DNA of 5,040 bases from contig USMJ01000117.1 in the NCBI GenBank assembly GCA_900555805.1, positions 1 through 5,040 of the forward strand. Direction: 5' to 3'. The position numbers and the translations under genes are program-made. This document shows, piece by piece, positions 1 to 5,019 of this stretch. Position 1 is the first letter of the stretch; each line of letters begins with the position of its first letter. This DNA comes from an uncultured Oscillospiraceae bacterium (GTDB lineage: Bacteria > Bacillota > Clostridia > Oscillospirales > Acutalibacteraceae). The notes under the pieces are model-generated. The model had not been told where the DNA came from and searched no databases. It saw only the letters and a program-made list of their open reading frames with translations.

Positions 1-1053
1 GATATCCCCGACACGCCGACGACGAGCAATGACGACGATCCCGACGGAACGACCGAGCCGCCGAAAGCGACGAATAACGGCAGCACCACCGAACCGCCCA
101 AGACGACGGAGAACACAACAAACAGCGACACGACAAAGGCACCTCAGCAGACGCAGACCCTCGGCGGTATACTCGTCGCAGGAAATGCTGCCTACGAGTA
201 CTACAACTTCGTTCAGAAGGTAGCCGACTCGTACGCAAAACACGTCAACTATCTCGCAAAGCAGATCGAAAAATCGGGTTCGGGAGCCAAGGTTTACGAC
301 ATCCTTGTTCCGACAAGCATAGACATCACGCTCGACGACAGCACGAGACACTCCGTCAACACCTCGGATCAGCAGAAGGCGATAAAATATATCTACGGCT
401 CGATGACGGACAAGGTCAAGACGGTCAACATCTATGACACGCTCAAGGCTCACAAGAACGACTATATCTACTACAGAACCGACCACCACTGGACGGCGCT
501 CGGCGCATACTACGCCTATGAGAAATTCTGTCAGGATAAGGGAATAACGCCCGTACCGCTGAGCAGCTACGACGAGAAAGACTACGGTAAGTTCCTCGGC
601 TCGTTCTATAACGACACAAACAAGAATAAGAAGCTCGAAAAGCATGCCGACAAGCTCATCGCTTATCAGCCGAGATATTCGACCGAAATGACATACACCG
701 ACACCAAGGGCAACAAGATCAAGTGGCCGCTTGTCAATGACGTTTCAAATTACGCCATCAGCTATAAGTACGGCGCATTCGCGGCAGGCGACAACCCGTT
801 CACCAAGGTTATAAACAACGATCTTAAGAACAACACCTCATGCGTTGTCATCAAGGAAAGCTTCGGTAACGCAATGATCCCGTTCCTCGCAGGCAGCTAT
901 CATAAGGTCTATGTCATCGACTACAGAACCTGGAAGGGCAGCATTTCCGAGTTCGTCAAGGAAAAAGGCATTCAGGACGTTATATTCATCAACAACATGT
1001 CGGCGACAAGAGCCGATCCGCTCGTCACAAAGCTCGGCGGAATCTGCAAATAA
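1..1053 (+). CDS. DHHW family protein (AlgX/AlgJ-like SGNH hydrolase fold), 5'-truncated
   Basis: The reading frame is open from base 1 and 350 residues are visible; the true start, and any signal peptide or membrane anchor, lies upstream of the window. The ATG at 403 falls inside the conserved domain and is not the start. Visible residues 1-54 are a Thr/Pro/Asp/Asn-rich linker with two TTEPPK copies (17-22 and 29-34). The domain starts near GGILVAGNAAYEYY (55-68). The family signature RTDHHWTALGAYYAY gives D161 and H163, and IKESFGNA gives S287. These match the Asp-x-His plus Ser triad known from AlgX-type O-acetyltransferases. Family members are extracytoplasmic and often sit beside MBOAT acyltransferase genes in surface-polysaccharide O-acetylation loci. 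That role is inferred here, because the upstream neighbour is not visible. Probably co-transcribed with the Dabb gene 16 bases downstream. Confidence 0.88.
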   Translation, partial: DIPDTPTTSNDDDPDGTTEPPKATNNGSTTEPPKTTENTTNSDTTKAPQQTQTLGGILVAGNAAYEYYNFVQKVADSYAKHVNYLAKQIEKSGSGAKVYDILVPTSIDITLDDSTRHSVNTSDQQKAIKYIYGSMTDKVKTVNIYDTLKAHKNDYIYYRTDHHWTALGAYYAYEKFCQDKGITPVPLSSYDEKDYGKFLGSFYNDTNKNKKLEKHADKLIAYQPRYSTEMTYTDTKGNKIKWPLVNDVSNYAISYKYGAFAAGDNPFTKVINNDLKNNTSCVVIKESFGNAMIPFLAGSYHKVYVIDYRTWKGSISEFVKEKGIQDVIFINNMSATRADPLVTKLGGICK

Positions 1054-1061
1054 AGAAAGGG
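1054..1061 (+). promoter_or_regulatory. Ribosome binding site for the Dabb gene
   Basis: AGAAAGGG immediately follows the stop codon of the DHHW gene and ends 8 bases before the ATG at 1070. This spacing supports that start and translation from a shared transcript. Confidence 0.7.
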
Positions 1062-1069
1062 CGTAAGCT

Positions 1070-1372
1070 ATGGTCAGACATATAGTCATGTGGAAGTTCA
1101 AGGATGAAGCGGAGGGCTTGACCAAGAAAGAGAATCTTCTTAAGGTCAAGGCTATGCTTGAGGCTCTGCCCGAAAAGATAGACCTTATCCGCCGAATGGA
1201 GGTCCATCTCAACGAAAATGACAACGGCAAGAATTTCGACGCCGTTCTCATCAGCGAGTTTGATTCTCTTGACGATGTGAAAAGATATAGGGTACACCCC
1301 GACCATGTCAAAATATCGCAGTATGTCTCTCTCGTCAGGCTTGACAGGGTGAGCGCAGACTATACCGTCTGA
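1070..1372 (+). CDS. Dabb domain (stress-responsive A/B barrel) protein
   Basis: This 100-residue protein spans essentially one complete Dabb domain. It opens with MVRHIVMWKFK (H4), a typical first strand. The usual Tyr plus His-Pro-x-His segment near the C-terminus is seen as YRVHPDHVK (H76, H79). The length is normal for single-domain members, which form dimeric ferredoxin-like alpha/beta barrels. Most bacterial members have no assigned reaction. Some relatives bind small hydrophobic substrates or act as cyclases, but nothing here specifies a substrate. No signal peptide or membrane segment is visible, so it should be cytoplasmic. It starts 16 bases after the DHHW stop with its own ribosome binding site, suggesting an operon, although the functional link to a surface protein is unclear. 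Confidence 0.88.
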   Translation: MVRHIVMWKFKDEAEGLTKKENLLKVKAMLEALPEKIDLIRRMEVHLNENDNGKNFDAVLISEFDSLDDVKRYRVHPDHVKISQYVSLVRLDRVSADYTV

Positions 1373-1398
1373 AACTCGGCTTATATTTCAGTTTATTG

Positions 1399-1425
1399 CG
1401 CCGCAGTCCTCATCGGACTGCGGCG
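1399..1425. repeat. Perfect hairpin downstream of the Dabb gene
   Basis: CGCCGCAGTCC and GGACTGCGGCG form an 11-bp perfect stem around the loop TCATC, starting 26 bases after the Dabb stop. The position suits a transcript 3' end, but neither strand has a T run after the stem (the + strand continues TCGCTGCGCG). It may stabilise or end the transcript in a factor-dependent way, or be a dispersed palindromic repeat. Confidence 0.6.
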
Positions 1426-1491
1426 TCGCTGCGCGTTCTGATAGGTATGATAAAACCTGCGAACAGTTATTTTCGCTCAGTTTCTGCTGCT
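1426..1491. other. Noncoding spacer between hairpins
   Basis: No gene or convincing signal is seen. TTTCGC at 1471-1476 could pair with GCGAAA at 1492-1497, in competition with the next hairpin. The open frame crossing 1396-1620 runs through palindromes, has no plausible ribosome binding site and looks like chance. Confidence 0.5.
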
Positions 1492-1526
1492 GCGAAAGGG
1501 CGGGGCATCGAACCCCGCCCTTTCGC
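1492..1526. repeat. Perfect GC-rich hairpin, 14-bp stem
   Basis: The left arm GCGAAAGGGCGGGG (1492-1505) and right arm CCCCGCCCTTTCGC (1513-1526) are exact reverse complements around a 7-base loop. The last base also begins the next hairpin, so the two are contiguous. The GGGCGGG strings of both could also pair crosswise, allowing alternative folds. No T run follows. Confidence 0.7.
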
Positions 1527-1549
1527 CCGCCCGCTCCGCGGGCGGGTTT
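1526..1549. terminator. GC hairpin with TCC triloop, possible weak terminator
   Basis: CCCGCCCGC (1526-1534) and GCGGGCGGG (1538-1546) form a perfect 9-bp stem with loop TCC, followed by TTT at 1547-1549. The T tract is short, so intrinsic termination of the DHHW-Dabb transcript is possible but weakly supported. The triloop design matches the three hairpins inside the palindrome at the right end of the window. Confidence 0.35.
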
Positions 1550-1570
1550 CCGCCACCCATAACCATAATA

Positions 1571-1608
1571 CGACTAATATTCAACACTTCGACCGATTCC
1601 GACTAATA
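1571..1608 (+). repeat. Direct repeat CGACTAATA x2
   Basis: CGACTAATA occurs at 1571-1579 and again at 1600-1608, 29 bases apart, in the AT-rich region upstream of the peptidase promoter. The spacing is close to three helical turns, so both copies would lie on about the same face of the DNA. This may be a regulator site. Only the repetition itself is seen. Confidence 0.35.
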
Positions 1609-1613
1609 GACAA

Positions 1614-1642
1614 CTGTTAATCTTTAACAATCTGTTAATCTT
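1614..1642. promoter_or_regulatory. Putative operator: alternating TGTTAA / TTAACA / TGTTAA half-sites
   Basis: TGTTAA (1615-1620), TTAACA (1624-1629) and TGTTAA (1633-1638) each start exactly 9 bases apart with 3-base gaps. The outer two sit in an 11-base direct repeat, CTGTTAATCTT (1614-1624 and 1632-1642), 18 bases apart. The array ends 11 bases upstream of the -35 element of the peptidase promoter. It could bind a dimeric regulator cooperatively; the protein is unknown. Confidence 0.45.
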
Positions 1643-1653
1643 CCCACAAACTA

Positions 1654-1682
1654 TATACAAACATTTTTGAGTGTGGTACAAT
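1654..1682 (+). promoter_or_regulatory. Promoter for the M28 peptidase (extended -10)
   Basis: TACAAT at 1677-1682 matches five of six -10 consensus bases and is preceded by TGG, giving an extended -10. TATACA at 1654-1659 is a four-of-six -35 at the ideal 17-base spacing. Transcription would start near 1689, leaving a leader of about 90 bases before the TTG at 1780. Confidence 0.55.
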
Positions 1683-1765
1683 ATGCAACAGATTTTAATA
1701 GATCTCCTGCGTAATTTTGTTTATTTTATGCATCAAATCTAACAAAGTTATAAACGAAGATAATT

Positions 1766-1771
1766 GGGAGG
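1766..1771 (+). promoter_or_regulatory. Ribosome binding site that fixes the peptidase start at TTG 1780
   Basis: GGGAGG is a near-perfect Shine-Dalgarno sequence ending 8 bases before the TTG at 1780-1782. The longer reading from TTG 1717 would put this site inside the coding region, and no comparable site precedes 1717. Confidence 0.75.
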
Positions 1772-1779
1772 ATAAAACG

Positions 1780-3024
1780 TTGAACAAAATCATTGAGAAC
1801 CATCAGCAAGAGCTTGACAAATGCACGGACTATGCGGTTAAAACAATAACCGAGATATGTGATACAATAGGTCCCCGTGAATCTGCAAGCAAGGAAGAAA
1901 GAAAAGCCCAGAAATACTGGGAGAACGAAATGAAGCAGTACGCCGACAAGGTTGAGGTCGAAGAATTCGACGTTCACCCCCACGCTTTCATGGGTTGGGT
2001 CGCTCTTGACGCGACGCTCATGCTCGTCGGTATGGTATGCTTCTATTTCAAACTTCCGATCGTTACGCTCATCACATCTATCGCCGCGGTTATCTGCATG
2101 GCATGCGAGTTCCTGTTCTACAGACAGTTCCTCGATCCGTTATTTAAAAAGCAGACATCATGCAATGTCATAGGCACACGCAAACCCACAGGCGAAGTTA
2201 AGCGCAGAATTATATTCAGCGGTCACTGCGACTCAAGTTGGGAGTGGTTCTTCACATATAAGGGCGGCGCTGTTTTCCTTAAGTTCATGCTTGTTCCCTC
2301 GATCGTCGGTCTTATCACTGTCACGATCGTCTCGCTCGTCACTGTTATCATGGCCGGCCCGACGGCTCTTGTCGAAAGCGGCTTCGTCCATGTCATGAGC
2401 TATGTTCAGCTCATATTCGTTCCGTTCTTTATCGCTCTCTACTTCTTCGTCAACTGGAAACAGATCGTTCACGGCGCAAACGATAACCTTACAGGCTGCG
2501 CGGCTTCCGTTTCGGTTCTCAAGTATCTTGAAGAAAACGATATCCGTTTCGAAAACACAGAAGTTATCGCCATGACCTCAGGCTGTGAGGAAGCAGGTCT
2601 CAGAGGCGCTCACGCATACACAAAGCGCCACCTCAAGGATCTTCATGAGATCCCGAGCGTTTACTTCGGTATGGATACGCTCACCGACTTCGACGATATG
2701 GCTATATACAACCGCGATATGACAGGCACTGTCAGAAACGACCAGAGAGTCTGCAATCTCATGAAGGCCGGCAGTATCAAGGCAGGTCTTGACCTTCCGT
2801 TCAGAGTTGTCTTCTTCGGCGCTTCCGACGCCGCCGCCGTTTCAAAGTTCGGCGTTCCCGCCGCTACGCTCGCAGCAATGGATCCCGCTCCGGCGAGATA
2901 TTATCACACAAGACTTGACAAACCCGACAAGCTCGTTCCCAAGTCAATCAGAGCCGGTATCGACACCTGTATCCAGTCACTTTATATATTTGACGAACAA
3001 GGCTTGCAAAACGAATACAAATAA
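1780..3024 (+). CDS. Membrane-anchored M28-family zinc aminopeptidase
   Basis: The protein has 414 residues counted from the TTG at 1780. All five M28 metal and catalytic motifs are visible: GHCDSS (H149 ligand, D151), GANDN (D235, bridging), SGCEEAG (E270 catalytic base, E271 ligand), GMDT (D299) and YYHTRLD (H376). The family uses two zinc ions to remove N-terminal residues from peptides. Hydrophobic segments at about 72-90, 92-113, 169-192 and 207-226 predict four transmembrane helices. The last two lie between the first and second metal motifs, so the catalytic domain is interrupted by a membrane hairpin. The N-terminus is an amphipathic region without a signal peptide. Which side of the membrane holds the active site, and the substrate, cannot be told from sequence. 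It appears to be transcribed alone from its own promoter. Confidence 0.88.
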   Translation: MNKIIENHQQELDKCTDYAVKTITEICDTIGPRESASKEERKAQKYWENEMKQYADKVEVEEFDVHPHAFMGWVALDATLMLVGMVCFYFKLPIVTLITSIAAVICMACEFLFYRQFLDPLFKKQTSCNVIGTRKPTGEVKRRIIFSGHCDSSWEWFFTYKGGAVFLKFMLVPSIVGLITVTIVSLVTVIMAGPTALVESGFVHVMSYVQLIFVPFFIALYFFVNWKQIVHGANDNLTGCAASVSVLKYLEENDIRFENTEVIAMTSGCEEAGLRGAHAYTKRHLKDLHEIPSVYFGMDTLTDFDDMAIYNRDMTGTVRNDQRVCNLMKAGSIKAGLDLPFRVVFFGASDAAAVSKFGVPAATLAAMDPAPARYYHTRLDKPDKLVPKSIRAGIDTCIQSLYIFDEQGLQNEYK

Positions 3025-3032
3025 GTTAAAAT
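3004..3032 (+). promoter_or_regulatory. Candidate promoter for the alpha-galactosidase
   Basis: TTGCAA (3004-3009, four of six -35 consensus bases) and TAAAAT (3027-3032, five of six -10 bases) are 17 bases apart. They overlap the end of the peptidase gene. The start point would fall near 3039, inside the left arm of the following inverted repeat, so that repeat could act as an operator over the start site. This rests on consensus match and spacing alone. Confidence 0.4.
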
Positions 3033-3033
3033 A

Positions 3034-3066
3034 TAGACCGACGCTTAATGTGTCGGTCTAGCTTTT
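3034..3066 (+). terminator. Hairpin and short T tract after the peptidase gene
   Basis: TAGACCGAC (3034-3042) pairs with GTCGGTCTA (3052-3060). A further G-T and C-G pair inside gives about 11 bp around the loop TTAAT. GCTTTT follows. Its position ten bases after the peptidase stop and its form fit a moderate intrinsic terminator. If the candidate promoter upstream is real, the same repeat may also be an operator at the transcription start. Confidence 0.55.
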
Positions 3067-3094
3067 AGACCGAGACGCTTAATTTTTTCGGTAC
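3066..3094 (+). repeat. Degenerate tandem copy of the preceding hairpin
   Basis: TAGACCGAGACGCTTAAT (3066-3083) repeats TAGACCGACGCTTAAT (3034-3049) with a 2-base insertion, and TCGGT follows in the corresponding place. A six-base T run (3083-3088) replaces the first copy's GTG region. The left arm of this copy can pair with the right arm of the first (TCGGTCTA 3053-3060 with TAGACCGA 3066-3073, 8 bp), which excludes the first hairpin. Confidence 0.6.
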
Positions 3095-3113
3095 GCACTC
3101 ACTTCCTGCGTAC
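3091..3113. repeat. Inverted repeat in the alpha-galactosidase leader
   Basis: GTACGCA (3091-3097) and TGCGTAC (3107-3113) are exact reverse complements around a 9-base loop, ending 35 bases before the ribosome binding site. It could be a leader hairpin or a DNA-binding site; no bound factor can be named. Confidence 0.45.
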
Positions 3114-3147
3114 ATAAAAGCAAAACGCGGCACAGTAAAATATCAAA

Positions 3148-3152
3148 AGGAG
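3148..3152 (+). promoter_or_regulatory. Ribosome binding site for the alpha-galactosidase
   Basis: AGGAG, within AAAAGGAGAA, ends 9 bases before the ATG at 3162. This supports that start, and therefore the unusual 33-residue N-terminal extension of the enzyme. Confidence 0.8.
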
Positions 3153-3161
3153 AACATATTT

Positions 3162-4820
3162 ATGAAAAATGTTAAGTTCTGCCCCATATGCGAGGCAAAG
3201 AAGATAATCCGCTCTTTTCAGCTGAACACACCGGCGACAAAGGGCTACGACAACGGCGCGGCTCTCACTCCGCCGATGGGCTGGTCGAGCTGGAACCTTT
3301 TCAGAGACAAGATCAGCGAGGAACTCATCAAGGAGATCGCCGAAGCCATGGATAAAAGCGGCCTCAAGGCGGCAGGCTATCAGTATGTCAACATAGACGA
3401 CTGCTGGCAGAGCTCGTCGAGAGACGAAAACGGAAAACTTCAGGCGGATATGATAAACTTCCCGTCGGGCATAAAGGCTCTCAGCGACTATGTCAATTCG
3501 CTCGGTCTGAAGCTCGGTATATATTCGTCGAACGGAACTCTCACCTGCGAAGACTATCCGGCGACGCTCGGCCATGAGACTGTCGACGCCGACACGTTCG
3601 CCGAGTGGGGCGTCGAATATTTCAAGCAGGATTTCTGCCACAATGTTCCCATTTCGACCAAGGCCCCCTACATAATCAAGATAGGAGTCGGCAAGAAGTA
3701 TGAGAAAGACGTCTGTATAAAATACGCTTCGGAAGCTGTTCTGACAGGCGGCGCAAGACTTATCGAGGATAACTCCGTCGACGGTTGCCGCTATATCAAG
3801 GGACTTTGCAGCCACAACGGAACGCTTGAATTCAACGAAGTGACTGTTCCCGAGGACGGCGACTATGTTCTCACGCTCACGATAAGAAAGAGCGGAACGG
3901 AGGATAAGTTCCTCATGATATGCGTCAACGGAACGGACGAATATCAGCTTTACGCTCCCGGAACAAAGTCTCCGACGCCAGAGGGCAGGCTTCAGCTTGA
4001 GATAAAGCTCAAGGCAGGCAAGAACTCCATAAAGATGTATAACCCGATAGGCTCGAAGATGGACAGCGCCTTCTTCCAGTATAAATACATGGGAGAAGAA
4101 CTCAAGAGAGCGACAAGAGAATACGCCGAAAAGAACGGCGTACCCGAGAAGAAGATAGTTTATTCTATCTGTGAGTGGGGCTTCCGTTCACCGTGGAAGT
4201 GGGGCAGAGAAGCCGGAAACCTTTGGCGTACCACACCGGATATAAGACCCGTCTGGGCGAGCGTTCTGTCAATTTATGAAAGAAACGTTAGACTCTGGAA
4301 ATACGCAGGCGTAGGCGGCTGGAACGACCCCGATATGCTCGAAGTCGGCAACGGCAATCTGACATACGAAGAAAACAAGAGCCACTTCTCTCTGTGGTGC
4401 ATGATGTGCGCTCCGCTTATTCTCGGCAACGACATCAGAAAGTTCGTCAAGCCCGACGGTTCAATTGATACCGACAGCAAGACATATCAGATACTCACAA
4501 ACAAGTATCTCATTTCGATCGATCAGGACGCTCTGGGCGTACAGTGCAGAAAGGCAAGCGGCTTCACAAAGTCGCCGCTTATCGACGTTCTTATCAAGCC
4601 CCTTTCGGGCGCAAGAGCGGCAGTCTGCGTTTTCAACAAGGATTCGAAGCCGGCCAACATTGAACTCGACATAAACAAGATCGCCGATTTCGCAGGCGTA
4701 GATCTCCCGAAGAAGTCGTCATATCATATAACCGATTGTTGGGGCGAGAGAATTTTCGACGCCGCCAAGATCAAGGCCGAGCCCGATAAGCACGGAGTTG
4801 AGGTATTCATCATAGAATAA
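3162..4820 (+). CDS. GH27 alpha-galactosidase with an inserted CBM-like domain
   Basis: This 552-residue enzyme should hydrolyse terminal alpha-galactosyl residues (for example raffinose-family sugars or galactomannan fragments) with retention of configuration. GH27 landmarks in order are LTPPMGWSSWN (35-45), NIDDCW (D79, D80, galactose binding), TCEDYP (C129), FKQDFC (K155, nucleophile D157), SICEWG (E338), WRTTPDI (R356, acid/base D360) and GGWNDPDM (385-392). A C-terminal beta domain covers about 455-552. E338 matches the glutamate of human alpha-galactosidase A that N-acetylgalactosaminidases replace, favouring galactosidase activity. Residues of about 165-310 form a beta-rich insert resembling CBM35/CBM6 modules (vPEDGDYVLTLTI, vNGTDEY, LKAGKNSIKMYNP), placed right after the nucleophile strand. 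There is no signal peptide, so it is probably cytoplasmic. The first 33 residues, including CPIC at 7-10, are not typical of the family. Confidence 0.93.
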   Translation: MKNVKFCPICEAKKIIRSFQLNTPATKGYDNGAALTPPMGWSSWNLFRDKISEELIKEIAEAMDKSGLKAAGYQYVNIDDCWQSSSRDENGKLQADMINFPSGIKALSDYVNSLGLKLGIYSSNGTLTCEDYPATLGHETVDADTFAEWGVEYFKQDFCHNVPISTKAPYIIKIGVGKKYEKDVCIKYASEAVLTGGARLIEDNSVDGCRYIKGLCSHNGTLEFNEVTVPEDGDYVLTLTIRKSGTEDKFLMICVNGTDEYQLYAPGTKSPTPEGRLQLEIKLKAGKNSIKMYNPIGSKMDSAFFQYKYMGEELKRATREYAEKNGVPEKKIVYSICEWGFRSPWKWGREAGNLWRTTPDIRPVWASVLSIYERNVRLWKYAGVGGWNDPDMLEVGNGNLTYEENKSHFSLWCMMCAPLILGNDIRKFVKPDGSIDTDSKTYQILTNKYLISIDQDALGVQCRKASGFTKSPLIDVLIKPLSGARAAVCVFNKDSKPANIELDINKIADFAGVDLPKKSSYHITDCWGERIFDAAKIKAEPDKHGVEVFIIE

Positions 4821-4839
4821 AATTCGTTTGTATGCTCAC

Positions 4840-4872
4840 AACGGCAGTCACTTAAAAGTGACTGCCGTTTTT
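4840..4872 (+). terminator. Strong intrinsic terminator of the alpha-galactosidase gene
   Basis: AACGGCAGTCACT (4840-4852) and AGTGACTGCCGTT (4857-4869) form a perfect 13-bp stem around TAAA. A T run (4868-4872) begins in the stem and continues to TTTTTCG. It lies 20 bases after the stop codon. The reverse strand has no T run after the stem, so it acts on + transcription only. Confidence 0.9.
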
Positions 4873-4906
4873 CGCTGAGGTCGCCCTATTTCGGTTCGGT
4901 GCTTGA

Positions 4907-5019
4907 GGGAAGTCTGTGCGAGGGGGCAAAATCTTCTGCGCTTCGCGCAGAAGTGCGCCGCCTGCGGCGGCGCGTTTCGCCTTCGGCGAAACATTTTGCC
5001 CCCGAGGCAGTGACTTCCC
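4907..5019. repeat. Nested multi-hairpin palindrome of unknown type
   Basis: The outer stem is GGGAAGTC (4907-4914) with GACTTCCC (5012-5019). Inside it GGGGGCAAAAT (4922-4932) pairs exactly with ATTTTGCCCCC (4993-5003). That stem encloses three perfect back-to-back hairpins: 4933-4953 (9 bp, loop TTC), 4955-4973 (8 bp, loop TGC) and 4974-4992 (8 bp, loop TTC), with only T4954 unpaired. The result is a cloverleaf-like four-way junction. No ribosome binding site or coding frame is seen. It may be a structured RNA, a DNA cruciform, or a palindromic mobile or repetitive element. Confidence 0.7.

Noticed and set aside
403..1053. ATG at 403 as the true start of the DHHW protein
   Set aside because: The same frame is open to base 1, and residues before 403 contain conserved domain sequence (for example GGILVAGNAAYEYY and VYDILVPTSID).
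838..1311. Open frame of 157 codons on the - strand over the DHHW end and Dabb gene
   Set aside because: Both + strand genes are supported by family motifs and a ribosome binding site; the antisense product has none.
1492..1546. Insertion sequence ends or an attachment site
   Set aside because: No transposase or integrase, no flanking target duplication and no partner repeat were found in the window.
1396..1620. Open frame of 74 codons on the + strand
   Set aside because: It runs through three perfect palindromes, is Arg/Pro-rich from GC-rich repeats, has no ribosome binding site at its start and resembles no family.
1690..1771. Riboswitch or thermosensor in the peptidase leader
   Set aside because: Only short pairings were found (AGATTT 1690-1695 with AAATCT 1735-1740, and CTCC near 1704 with GGAG of the ribosome binding site). 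These are too weak and do not match a known riboswitch core.
3099..3815. Long open frame of 238 codons on the - strand
   Set aside because: It lies opposite the alpha-galactosidase, whose frame contains unmistakable GH27 motifs. The antisense frame arises from codon bias and has no recognisable domain.
4907..5019. tRNA or CRISPR array for the multi-hairpin element
   Set aside because: The cloverleaf look is superficial: there is no T-loop GTTCGA, CCA end or tRNA arm spacing. The hairpins are different sequences and not identical repeats with spacers.
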